From contig RWJK01001503.1 in assembly GCA_004335835.1 (NCBI GenBank), positions 1 through 49,401 of the forward strand: 49,401 nt of DNA, in the 5' to 3' direction. The translations under genes were made by a program, and so were the position numbers. Within the stretch, counting starts at the first letter, position 1. Every line of letters begins with the position of its first letter. Below the pieces are notes generated by a model. That model was not told the DNA's origin, searched no databases, and was given only the letters and a program-made list of their open reading frames with translations. The DNA is from Scenedesmus sp. ARA3 (Eukaryota > Chlorophyta > Chlorophyceae > Sphaeropleales > Scenedesmaceae). Positions 33,614-44,700 of the stretch are shown here, piece by piece.

Positions 33614-36349
33614 CTACTCTGTGTGCCCGTCTACTGACTGTGCAACCACTGGCTGATGGTGCCCGCTGCTCTGTCCCAGCAGTTTTTTCAGCCCGGATGG
33701 CAGCGACAGCTGCGGCATTAGCAGAGCAGGCGGTTGCGCGGCTTGCTGCGATGATGGCTGCATGGCAGCAGCCACACCTGCACAGCATAAAGCACCATCA
33801 ACAGCACAAGTCGCAGGCAGTAACAGTCATGGCTGCAACATGATAGGCTGCATTTGTTGCCCAGCAGGCATACAAAGTGCGTTGAAGAGTACTTCAAGCA
33901 ATGAAACAGGAGCGCGGTGCCAGCTTCCCCTGCAAGTTTAAGTCCATCCTAGCACTGTGCAGTGTGTGCGGCACTTCAGTTGCGTACCAACTCACATGCA
34001 GCCGCTGGCAGGATGACGCTACTATCCAACTGCTCATGTAAGGCTACACCACAACCCTTAAACCTATTTGCACATGTCTAGCGATAGCAGCTGGCATGCA
34101 GCTCTCCCAGCAGCAATAACTCATAACTCATAACTCGTGCTGCTCTTGCTGCACTGCTGCACAGCTTACCTGCATGCGTGGCTGCCGCAGCTGCTCCTCC
34201 TCTGCTGTGCATTCGCGGTGTGCCACCCTGCTGCTGTAACACCCCTCCAGTCACCACAGCTGCCTCAAGCTGAACCGCAAGAGGCTGAAGCACGTGGCCG
34301 CTGCTGCTAATCCCTCGAACCCCTGTGCCAGCTTGCGATTCGCCTCTCATCTGCCTGGGAAAATGGTGCTGCTGCTGCTGCTGCAGGTGGCCACCGCTGC
34401 TGCTGCTGACATGTGTAACATGGCCTTGACTGCCGCCTGTCGCACCTGCTACTGCAGATGGCACACCGCCCGCATGCGAGGCGACTCTGCTGCTGTAGAT
34501 GCCGCGCACGCCACTGCCAGACATCTGCTGCTGCAGCAGCTGCTGCTGCTGCTGCTGCTGTAGCAAGGGCTGCTTTGACAGCAGTGAGGCAGCTGCTGCA
34601 CCTCCCGCACTCTCGCGGCTTTGCGGGAGCCGCCCTGCTACGCTGCGCCTGCTGTGCGACAGCTTGCCAGCCTTTTGGTGATACAAAGCTGAGAACACCA
34701 CAGCCACGCCAAGCCTGCACATCAGCAGACATGGTAATCATCGGCAATCAGGAACAGCTCAAGGTGAAAAGCAGTGAACGTGAGGGGCAAGGCACTTGTA
34801 GCACCAGCCATGAACACATGCCACCTGTGGCTGGCTGCTGCTCCATGGGATGGAAAGCAATCACCACCTACATCCCAGCTGGAATTTACTGCATACACAC
34901 TTTGGCAGCTGCACTTGGACCTGCGTTGCACCAGCTGCGCCCTCTATTCATTTACCCAACAACCACAATGTGTTAACGCATGGAAAACTGATGTCCTGCT
35001 GCTGCTGCTGCTGCTAATCATGCTGTGATGCTGCCTTGAACACGGTCTCTAGTCAGCCAATGCCCCTGCTGCCCCTCACCATTGGCTGAGTGTCAGCGCA
35101 TGCCCAAACAGCAGCGATGACAGCAGCACGGATGCGCACTGCCTTGTAGTCATCATCAGCGCAAACACAAGCGCCCCATGCTGCTGCAGCACGTGGCTGA
35201 TGCACACCTGCACAGCACATTGCGCAGCAAGCCCATAATGACAGTTGCGTGTATGTGGCAGCTTGCTTGCAGCACCAGCGCACTCGCACACACAGCAGCA
35301 GCAGCCCTGCTGCTGCTGCTGCAGCTTCACACGATTTGTAAGCTGCTGCCTATTTGCTGGCTGTCACACATGCTGCTGCCAGCATTCAGCCCTACGATGC
35401 ATAGCAGAGGTACACACTCAGCGCATGGTGCTGAGCACTGTTCAGCAGCTAGAGGCTCTAGTCCCAGCATGACATTATGGTGAAGCACATCTAGCCGCCT
35501 GCTGCTGGCACTACCAGAAATGTGGCATGCATGCAAACAACATACAGCATTGCCTGCCAGCCAGCCCGACAGTCGGTCTGCAGCGCCCACCTGTATTACC
35601 GTTGACATAACAGAGAGGCCGAGCACCGCTGCCGCTGCTGTAGGGTGCCGCAGCAAGAACTTCACTGCCGGCACCAGCTGCCCTCCTGCCACTGTTGCTA
35701 CTAAGCTGTACAGCGCACTGAAAGCTGTCGTGTACAGAAGCTGCTCGCGCACGCATGTGCTGTATGCCTTGAACAGATGCTCCTGCTGCGTTGAGGTCCA
35801 GCCATCTGCTGCTAGATACACCAGCAGCAGCAGCATGCCAGCGCCATATGTAAGCCAGCTGCCGGCGCCCCTGTGTGCTGCTGCTGCCGAGGTTATGTCA
35901 CCGCCGAGGACGAAGACGGAGCAGCCGGCTGTTACTAACACTGCGTGGATGTACTGCTCAGCTTTGTAGCGGCGGCCCCCGAATAGCGTGCCCCAAAGGA
36001 TTACTGGCAAGGCTTTGCTGGTCTTTGCAAGTGTCTGAGTGACGAAAGATACATACTTTAACGCCTCATATTGGCACAGCGTGCTCAGCATGTTGCTGGC
36101 ACTGACCATGCAGTAGGCATGCACAGGTGCCACTGGTGCAAAGGTGAGCCCGCGCATGTGGCTGTGCACAACCAGCACCAGCACAGTCAGCAGGCGGTTG
36201 CACAGCACTAGGAAGGCGGAGTGCGGGAACAGCTCCCGGTTGCTGCCGCTGCCATAGCTGCGCGTCATAACTCGCTCCTGCAAAGCTCCGTAGACTAGCA
36301 GTGCCAGTGTAGCTCCGACTACGCTCCATGAGTCTTTGCTGAGCCTCAT
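33614..36349 (-). CDS. SLC35B/UAA-family nucleotide-sugar or PAPS transporter, four exons, 531 residues
   Basis: Exons: 35591–36349, 35080–35207, 34170–34714, 33614–33777, all phase-consistent with GT–AG ends. The UAA (SLC35B) family exchanges nucleotide sugars or PAPS for nucleotides across the Golgi or ER membrane. Diagnostic stretches are YEALKYVSFVTQTLAKTSKA (about residues 93–112), VILWGTLFGGRRY, LAADGWTSTQQEHLF, and FALMMTTRQCASVLLSSLLF followed by GHALTLSQW, close to the PAPS-transporter (SLC35B2/PAPST) signature. About ten hydrophobic helices fill residues 10–320. The start is fixed by an in-frame stop shortly upstream of the only ATG. After the last helix comes an unusual Gln/Ser/Gly-rich tail of about 210 residues with a polyglutamine run. 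If the GTAAGC donor at 34169 is not used, the protein ends instead at a stop at 34078 (508 residues). The exact substrate is not determined. Confidence 0.85.
34534..34566 (-). repeat. Polyglutamine-coding triplet run in the SLC35-type tail
   Basis: CTG triplets on plus (CAG in the sense) encode a Gln run interrupted by Leu-Leu in the C-terminal tail, after the last membrane helix. Confidence 0.85.
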
Positions 36350-36942
36350 GCTGGTGCTGGTACTGCCACTGCTGCTGCTGCTGGTATGGGCAGCTCATCT
36401 CGCCATCCACCCGCTGACAGGTGAACGGAACTGCTAGAAAGGTTCAAAAGTGTTGTTACGAACAACAGCGATACAAGCTAGCTGCCCTTCAGCGCCTCTA
36501 CTGCAAAAAGTACAAGTACAGTTCCCGCCCAATCCTTCTGCAATGCAAGTGTTGGCAATCTTTAGACAGATTCCTTAACTCTTTGAAAAAAACCTGCAAC
36601 CAAGTCGGGCTTAGCAGCGCACGCAGCTGGTGACACATGAATGTGCCACATGTGATCGGCCCATACAAGGGCATGTGCATATATGAATTGGTCCAGATGT
36701 TATGAATTAGTCTTTGGTTGATGCGTTTTTTGGAACAACACTGCTGCAACCACCTGACAACCTCGTCACGATCCACCACCCCAATCCTACTTGTTCTGTG
36801 AAGCTTTGATGTTGATTATAAACTAGGATGGAGGTGTTGATGCTTGTGTCACGGCGTTTGTTGCCATAGGCTAGCCGTCGACGTGGACAGCAGTGGCGTG
36901 CAGGTCCAGCGTAGGCACAGTTTGCTAGCAGCAACGCTGAGC
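36350..36942. promoter_or_regulatory. Divergent intergenic region between the SLC35-type and HERC-like genes
   Basis: The two genes start 593 bp apart and face away from each other, so this stretch should hold both promoters. TATAAAC at 36817–36823 is about 120 nt upstream of the HERC-like ATG and is the best plus-strand candidate. A TGCATATATG block near 36676–36685 could serve the minus strand. No other gene is seen here. Confidence 0.45.
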
Positions 36943-39900
36943 ATGGATGCAGAAGGTGATTCAATTCAGATTACCAAATCTAAAGGAACAATTGGAGTGT
37001 TCCACTGGTCAGAGCTGTTTGGTTGCATGCTGACCTGCTTGCGTCATTCTACAGGTGTAGTGGTTTGCTGCTTGCTCCCAGTGTTTTGAATGCAGAGAGG
37101 GAATCTAGAGGAATGCAGTAGGATGGGCGGATTAAAAGCTATTCATTTACGTTTAGACTTATAGATACCTGTTGCAATGCATGCACTGCTTCTGTTGCAC
37201 TGCTGCCTGGCATACCCCTACAGCAGCAGACGGTGCTGCAGCAGCTGCAGCAGCAGGCAACACATCACCTTTCGCAACACTCGCGCCACACAACACACAT
37301 GCAGCGCCAGCACCTGCAGCAGACCCAGCAACAATTCCTGCTATGCCAGGCGACGACCCGCACAGCAGACCCAGCAGCAGCAGCAGCTTTGGGCTGGCAG
37401 CTGCAGAGGCATGTGCTGCTGCTGTTGCAGATCAGGCCACTGCACAGCTGCCGCCCAGGCCGTCTGTATCACGCAGCGAGTCGCTGGCGCGTGCAGGCAG
37501 CTTGGCAGCGCTGCGGCCGCTGCAGCACGCCAACGTCGGCATATTTGGCTGGGGAAGGAACGACTGCGGTGCGTGGTAGATACAAATACAGTACTCAGTG
37601 GTCCCGTGTTGCAGAAGCAATGTGTTTTGAGCTAGCATACTAGGGAAGGCACACATACGCGGCTGCGGTTAGGCAGGATGATGACTAATTTGAATGCGTG
37701 CTTGGCGACTGCTGCCGCAGTCATGGGCCGGAGAGGCAGCATCATCATGCATATGCAACAGCAGCAGCACAAGACACCGGCGGTGCGTGGTTTTGCAACA
37801 ACAGAAAGCATTTTTCGATATGTTTTCGACGCGTAGTAGTCTGAGCACTCGTGTTGTGTGCTGCTCCGTGCTGCAGGCCAGCTAGGGTTCTGTCCCGATC
37901 AAGGCAGCAGCAGCTGCGCCAATTGCAGCAGCAACAGCAGCGGCTCATCTGGCCCGCCAGGCGTTGTGGCAGCAGTCAGTAGGATGCCGCTGCTTGATGG
38001 GCGGCCGGTGATGTCAGCAGCAGCCAGCTTGTTCAACACAGCGTTGCTTACTGCAGATGGGGAGCTCTACATGCTAGGCGAGTATGCAGTTGTTGTCGCC
38101 TGCTTTTGTCCTTTGGTATGTGCTGTAGTTACTGCAACATGTTATGCACCGTCTGGTTGCCGAGAGGGCAGTTGCGGCAGTACAGCAGAGCTTGGTGAGC
38201 AGCAGCATGGGGGGCTCGTTTGATGAGGATGATTGCAGTGGCAGCAGCGCAGCCATCATCACCGATGCATCAGTGCTGAGTGCGGGTGGGAGAGCATGTG
38301 CAGCCCAATGCACAGCGCCTGCACCTCTCGCATGAAATGCTTGGTGCCTTTGATGTAGTGTACATTGTGCATGACAGCTTTTCATCCCTCTCGCTTTCTT
38401 TTTGGCACCATACGCGTGCCAGGCCGCAGCTGCACCATCTCCGCGCTTTCTGTCGTCTTGTGCCATTTTGCTTTGCAAAGCAATTGCCTAGGGTTGCTTC
38501 ATCAAACGCGTTGTCTCTTCAACAGCCTCACGCACGCTTCCGATCCTGCTGCACACGTCTTTTGCTGCTGCAGGCAGCAACGACAGTGGACTGCTTGGAC
38601 GGCGAGCAAAGCCTGCAGCAGACACCACCGCGGCAGCAGCAGCAGCAGCAGCAGCAGCAGACTTCAGCTGGACTGCTGTAAGGGTGGAGGCCCTGGAGCC
38701 CCACCCTCTGGCAGATGTGGCGATTGGGCAGGCACATGCGCTGGCAGTGACACAGCAGGTGAGCCTGCGAGTGACACATGGCAGGTGACACATGGCAGGC
38801 GACACATGCCAGCTTTTCCGCAAGGTGTGCCTGGAAGTGTTGCAGACGCTGCAGACGCTTATGCTTAGGCACCTGCCCATCTTCTGGCCGGCGGTGCTGC
38901 CGCCTCGCCTGCTTAACACTGCTGCTTCATTGCTTCATGCAGGGCCTGCTGGCAACTTGGGGCTGCAATGACAGTGGGCAGCTGGGGCTGTTGCATAACA
39001 GATGGTTCCGACCTTGCACCTGCCCATCACCTTGCCGCCTGTTCTGGAGCAGATTTGGCTTATTACTGCTGCATGCAGGGCTTGCTGGCATCCTGAGTCC
39101 CATTGGAGTTCAATCCTCACTGGAATTCAGTCGACAAGAAGATGATGCTATGCATTCATCTTCTTGCTGGCCGCTCGCTGTTGTTGTTTCGTATTGCTGC
39201 ATGCAGGGCTTGCTGGCAACTTGGGGCTGCAATGACAGCGGGCAGCTAGGGCTGTTTCTTCACAGATGGTTCTGCCCTTGCACCTGCACATCACCTTGCT
39301 GGCTGTTCTGCTTTGTTTTGCCATTGCTGCATGCAGGGCTTGCTGGCATCATGACATCATATCATAAGCGTGATGCTGGACATGTCATCTACTGTTATTC
39401 AAATCAAATACTCAACGCTGCGTGCAGGGCTTGCTGGCAACCTGGGGCTGCAATGACAGTGGGCAGCTAGGGCTGGGCTCTGTGAATGAGCACATACAGC
39501 ACAACCCCAAGCTGCTGAGGGGCAGTGCTACTGCTAGCTCTAGCTCTCCTGACAAAGACAATCTCAGGGGTGCTGCAGACGGCTTGTCGGCAGGTGACAG
39601 GCGGAAGCGCGCAGCGGGTGACGCTGGCGGCAGCGGCAGCAGCAACAGTAACAGCTACAGCCCTGTTGCTGGTGGACACGGCGGCAGCAGCAGCAGCAGC
39701 ACGCGCATGGCATTTGTGCGCTGCGCGGTGGGAGCGAACAACAGTCTGGCGCTCAGCAGCAGCGGCAGATGCTTCACTTTTGGCCAGGTACATGGTTGCT
39801 GAGCGGACTCCGGATCGGATGTCACTCAAACAGTGTATCCTGTTTGTATGATCTGTGTACTTTGCTACACATGTCAAGTGCTGTCGACAACGAATAGTGG

Positions 39901-41757
39901 CCCTGCAATGTGCTGATGTTCTGCACATGTAACTTGTGAAGTGCTGGTTGTTGCAGCCTGTAGAAAGGATCACGCAGTGGCTAGTTCTATCTGTCACCCA
40001 CCACTCAATAAATGGCGTTGAGGCTCATGCCGCTCTGCTGGTTTGTGCTGTTGCAGGGCAACCATGGCGTGTTGGCTGTCAGGGGCCTCAGCTGCCGTCC
40101 TTCTGCCGCCTTTGCGACTTTTCTGTCCTTTCAACTCCTTAGGTGCTGGTTTTTGCAAAGTGCTGAGCAAAGCCTGCTCAGTGAATGTTTTTTCAACAAA
40201 TGGCGCTGCTGCTCAGGCCACGCTTCTGGGTTTTCTTTTTGCAATTGCTGCTGCAGGGCAACCATGGCGTGTTGGGTGTGAGGGGCCTGAGCTGCAGCCC
40301 TTCGCCAGTGCATGTGCCGGGCCTATGGGAGGTTGGCGTGTTGCAGATTGCTGCTGGCGAGGCGCACTGCGCTGCGCTCGGCGCAAATGGGTTTGCCTAC
40401 ACTTGGGGCCGTGGCAAGTATGGCCAGCTGGGCCATGGCAGCTTTGAAGATGAGGAGGAGCCTAGGCAGGTGTGCGCACAGCTTGCTGTGTTTGTGTTGT
40501 TTCTTGATTGCATGCAGCTTCGAGGCAGGTGAGTGCGGTGCCAAATGTGCAACATATGCACGCTTTTGTGCTGATGTTCATCAGCATGCTGTAATGTGTG
40601 TCCTGCATGTCGCGCCAGCATTTGTTGTAGTGCCGCCCCCAGCATATGGTGTGCAAGCTGGCGGCGTGGGTGTGTTTAAGTGTATATGTAAGCGTGTGCT
40701 TGTGCATGCACGTGAGTGTGTATCGTTCCGTGCGCCCTTGCAGGTGCGTACGTGACTGGTAGCCTGGCGCGCACGCTTGCCGGCATCTGTGTGCGCGTGC
40801 CCGTTTTGCGTGTGCGTCTTTGTGTGCGTGTGTTTGGGTCTGTATGATTTGTTTTGCGTCATTGTAAACGTCATAGCCTCATGCGTTATTCTACTTGCTC
40901 ACCCAGTGGCTTGACACCTCACTGACAGGCCATGCTTGTTGTGCTGACATCATCTGCCCTCCCTACATACACAACATACCCATGCAGATATCCTCTGTGT
41001 CAGAAGTCGCCAGTGTTATAACCGGCGACCAACACACACTGCTGCTGGCGCGCCATCCTCCAGACCAGGCCAGCACCCACAGCAGCCACAGCAGCAGCAC
41101 CCAGGCTTATGCTTTCGGCAGGGGCACATTCGGCGCAACTGGCTTAGGTAGCTCGGACAATGTGTGCCGTCCGCGCTGCATAGCGGCATTGGAGGGACAG
41201 CATATTGTGCAGCTGGCTGCGGGGAGGCAGCATAGTGTGGCCCTTACAGCAGATGGACAGCTGCACACATGGGGTGCTGGGGAGTTAGGGCAGTTGGGCC
41301 TCGGCTGCAGCTGCAGCAGCAGCAGCAGCAGCGGCAGCAAGGCTCTTGAGCACGGGCATAAACAGCATACGCTGCAGCAGCAGGGGGCAGAGAGTGGAGG
41401 TGTTGCCGGTAGCTGGCTGCTGCCGCAGGTACAGCTGTCGCCGCGGCAGCTGCAGCGGTTGCCGTGGCCTGCAAGCTGCCCTGTGCTTTTTGTTGCGGCT
41501 GGAGGTGACCATACCATAGCAGTGGTGCAGCTAGACAGCAGCAGCAGCAGCAGCAGTGGGGCTGGTGGGGTTACTGGTGTTGGAGCAGCTGGCAACAGTC
41601 TCGGCATGATAGCAGAGGACGGTGCAGGCGCCATTTTAGCAGACGCGGCAGCTGCTGCTTTGCAAAACAGCCTGCAGCAGCAGCAGCAGCAGGTGGACAA
41701 TGCTGCAGCTATGGAGGTTGATGAGCAGCTCCCAGCAGCAGATGCTGCAGCGCTGCC

Positions 41758-41799
<42 letters not shown>

Positions 41800-44700
41800 T
41801 GCATTTGCATTCCCCACATCAGGCCCTGATCCACAGCTACGACCCTATGGCCTGAACCTGCTGCCAATGCAGCTGCCACCGCTGCTGCAGCTGGCAGCAG
41901 CAGCAACTGCCGAGGCTGCTTCCTCGCGCAGAGCAGCAGGCCTGGCAAGCCCTGACCCAGGCAGTACAGGAGGCAACATCAGCAGTAACCATGCAGCAGC
42001 GGCAGCAGCAGCAGCTGCTGGGTTGGGGCCGCCAGTGCCAATGTCTGCAGCTGCTGCTGCCAGGGACGATCTTGCGCGTGCTGCCAGCAGCAGTACTAGG
42101 CCCTCACCAGTGGTTGTTGATCTGGCACATGCAGTGCTTGATGTGTTTGGCTCTCCAGGGCTACTGCTGCTACTGTTCAAGGCTGACAGCAACACTCAGC
42201 AGCAGCAGCAGCAGCAGCAGCAGCGGCAGCAAGTGTTGCCAGCTCATGGGCTTGATCTAGATCGCATTGAGTCCACCTACACGCTGCTGCTCAAGTCGTA
42301 TGCACGCGAAGTCGTCGGCGCGCTCGGCGCAGCAAGTGTCCGGCTACTACAGGACTTGCCAGACACTGCAGGATGGGGCAGCGGCGCCAGCAACGACGCT
42401 GTTGCAGTGCTGTTTGTGCTGCTGCAGAGCCCGCTGAACAGTGATGTGCATGGGCTAGGGGGTGTGCTGCTAGGGCTGCTGACTGTGCTTGTGCTGAAGC
42501 TGAACAGCAGCAGCTTGCGGATGCTGCTGGGTTGGCTAGGGCAGCTTAAGCCGGAGGTGTTTGCGGCGCGCGTGGTGCGGCCGGTGCAGGCATTGCTGAC
42601 GCGGTTTGCAAAGTGAGCGGCAGCACCTGGTGTACTTTGCACCTGGTGTACTTTGCATGTGTTGTGCATACACGGGTTGTGGCTGTTGACATGTAGTGTC
42701 ATGCTGCACACATGAACGGCGTATGCCTGTGTTTGTTCACACTTTGGCACGGGCGCACGTTGTGTACACAAGTGTGTTCATGTTGTCTTTCCTTGTTCTC
42801 CGCCCCACTTTTGTATCGCCGCCTGACTGTCAATGTGGCTGCCTGTTTCTGCCATTGTTGCTGCAGGGACGCGCTGCAGGACGCGGGGGCACCTGCAGGT
42901 GCACTCCTAGGCCACGCTGTGTGTCACTGCCTGGCTATTGAAACGGCCGCCGGTTTACACTTCTGTTGCTGCAGGGACGCGCTGCAGCATGCGGGGGCGC
43001 CTCCAGGAGCACGTCCTGGACTGGGGCAGGCGCGCGGCGATGCGCTGCTGCTGGCACGTCTGCTCGATGTGCTGCATGCAGCCAATGTTCAGGTGCGTTT
43101 CTGGACCGTGTGAAGTACGAGTTGCCTGCTGGAATATTTCAATTGCGGCGCTGATATGCTTACCGGCAGTGCATTGCCATAGCCTTGGGCGGTGGGAAAC
43201 ACAGGTGACGCGTGTCGTGTGTGGGCGCTGCCTGTTTATTTGCTGTGGTCGTCCGAGGGCATGTGTCGCTCTGTCACATGTTGAAGGAAGAACCGGTCAC
43301 TCAGCTGAAGCTGAAGCTCTTTAAATCGTGCTGTGTATTGTTGCTGGGTGCAAGCCGATGGCTGACAATGTTGCTGCATGCTGTGTGCTGTGCAGGCTTA
43401 ATTTGTTCGCATACTTTGAAAGGCTCATTATGCTGCATGCTGCGCTGCATGCTGTGCTGCATGCTGTGCTGCATGCTGTGCTGTGTGCTGTGCAGGCTGG
43501 CGAGCTCGTGCTGTACAGCGAGTTTGCCAACACTAATATGTTTGCATACCTTGAGAGTCTCATTATGCTGCATGCTGTGCTGCACGCTGTGCTGCATGCT
43601 GTGCTGCGCGCTGTGCAGGCTGGCGAGCTTGTGCCGTACAGCGAGTTTGCCAACACTATTATGTTCGCATACTTTGACAGTCTCATTATGCTGCATGCTG
43701 TGCTGCATGCTGTGCTGCATGCTGTGCTGCATGCTGTGCTGCATGCTGTGCTGTGTGATGTGCAGGCAGGGGAGCTCGTGCCGTACAGCGAGTTTGCCAA
43801 CATCAATTTGTTTGCATACCTTGAAAGCTTCAACATGCTGCATGCTGTGCTGTGCTGTGCAGGCTGGGGAGCTTGTGCCGTACAGCGAGTTTGCCAACAG
43901 CGCTGTCAGTGCAACAGTCAACCTGCACGAGGAGTACTACACCTGGCTGCAATCTGGAGCATACAAGTGAGCCATCACAAGTGACTAACAATCTTACATG
44001 AATTCTATTGAAGGGAGCCAAGTGCTGCAGCAGTAGTGTAGCAGATGCTCTCAAGTAGTTATTGCTGTGTGTGGCTTGTGGGGCTGAGCATTGACAGATT
44101 GCGTACTCAGCTCTGTGTGGCTGCCGCATCTGCTGCTGCCGGCAGTACCTTGTTTCGGCCCAGTTGAGTGCTTGTTCAGGTATTACATTTGCATCCGCGC
44201 TCGTACGTCGCTGGCATGTAATTCCTGTTGTCGCTGCTGCTTGCTGACAGCATCCACAACGATGGAGCTTGTCTCACCTGTTGTGCTGCGGCGGCTTGCA
44301 GGCAGCCTTATGAGGAGTTCCAAGCAGCAGCCAGCAGAGCAATCTCTGCAGCGCACACAAAGCCGACGCATCACACTACAGCGGCAGCAGCAGCCAGTGG
44401 TGGCAACCACAGCAGCAGCAGTAGGTCACCACAGCAGCGGCAGGATGTGCCGCTTAGCACAGGCAGCAGCAGCAGCAGCAGTGGTGCCAAGCATACGCGT
44501 ATGTTTGGAGGTGGTGGTGGTGGTGCTGTGGCTGTGCCTGCTGTGCCCCCTGGTGGCTCAGTTAGCAGTTTGTGTGAGCTGCCTTTCCTGCTGACAACAG
44601 AGGCAAAGAGCAACATACTGCGGGTGAGCGTCATGCGATGGGTTCTGTCTGGTTCCAAGCGTTCTGGGCGGTAGTGTAGTGCTATCAATGTCTTCATTGA

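Larger units (their letters stand above)
37224..42612 (+). other. RCC1 beta-propeller region of the HERC-like protein
   Basis: Exons 2–7 encode about seven RCC1 repeats with the pattern GxxYxWGxNxxGQLGxG followed by xxVAxGxxHSLALTxxG. Blade signatures in order: VGIFGWGRNDCGQLGF, LYMLGSNDSGLLGR, LLATWGCNDSGQLGLG, FTFGQGNHGVLGV, YTWGRGKYGQLGHG, YAFGRGTFGATGLG, HTWGAGELGQLGLG. Several blades carry long Ser/Gly/Ala insertions. RCC1 propellers act as protein-binding or guanine-exchange platforms; in HERC proteins they are thought to select partners. The second half of exon 7 is polyglutamine- and Ala-rich linker. Confidence 0.85.

Noticed and set aside
33597..33843. Open frames on both strands at about 33597–33843
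   Set aside because: The best explanation is the last exon of the SLC35-type gene in a third frame (33614–33777), which joins in phase and ends at a stop. The longer frames are shadows.
36956..37054. Longer first exon of the HERC-like gene (SIQITKSKGTIGVFHWSELF)
   Set aside because: In phase and possible, but the stretch is AT-rich unlike the other exons and matches no domain, so the shorter exon with the AAG/GTGATT donor was preferred.
38144..38279. Frame reading SSSMGGSFDEDD as an extra HERC exon
   Set aside because: It could be made to fit phase, but it would interrupt the core strand of an RCC1 blade, whereas skipping it gives a perfect blade. Kept only as an alternative.
43301..43921. 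Long minus-strand frames with repeated QHSMQHSMQ or STACSTACST sequence
   Set aside because: They are translations of the TGCATGCTGTGC minisatellite in HERC intron 8, so the regular pattern is a repeat artefact.
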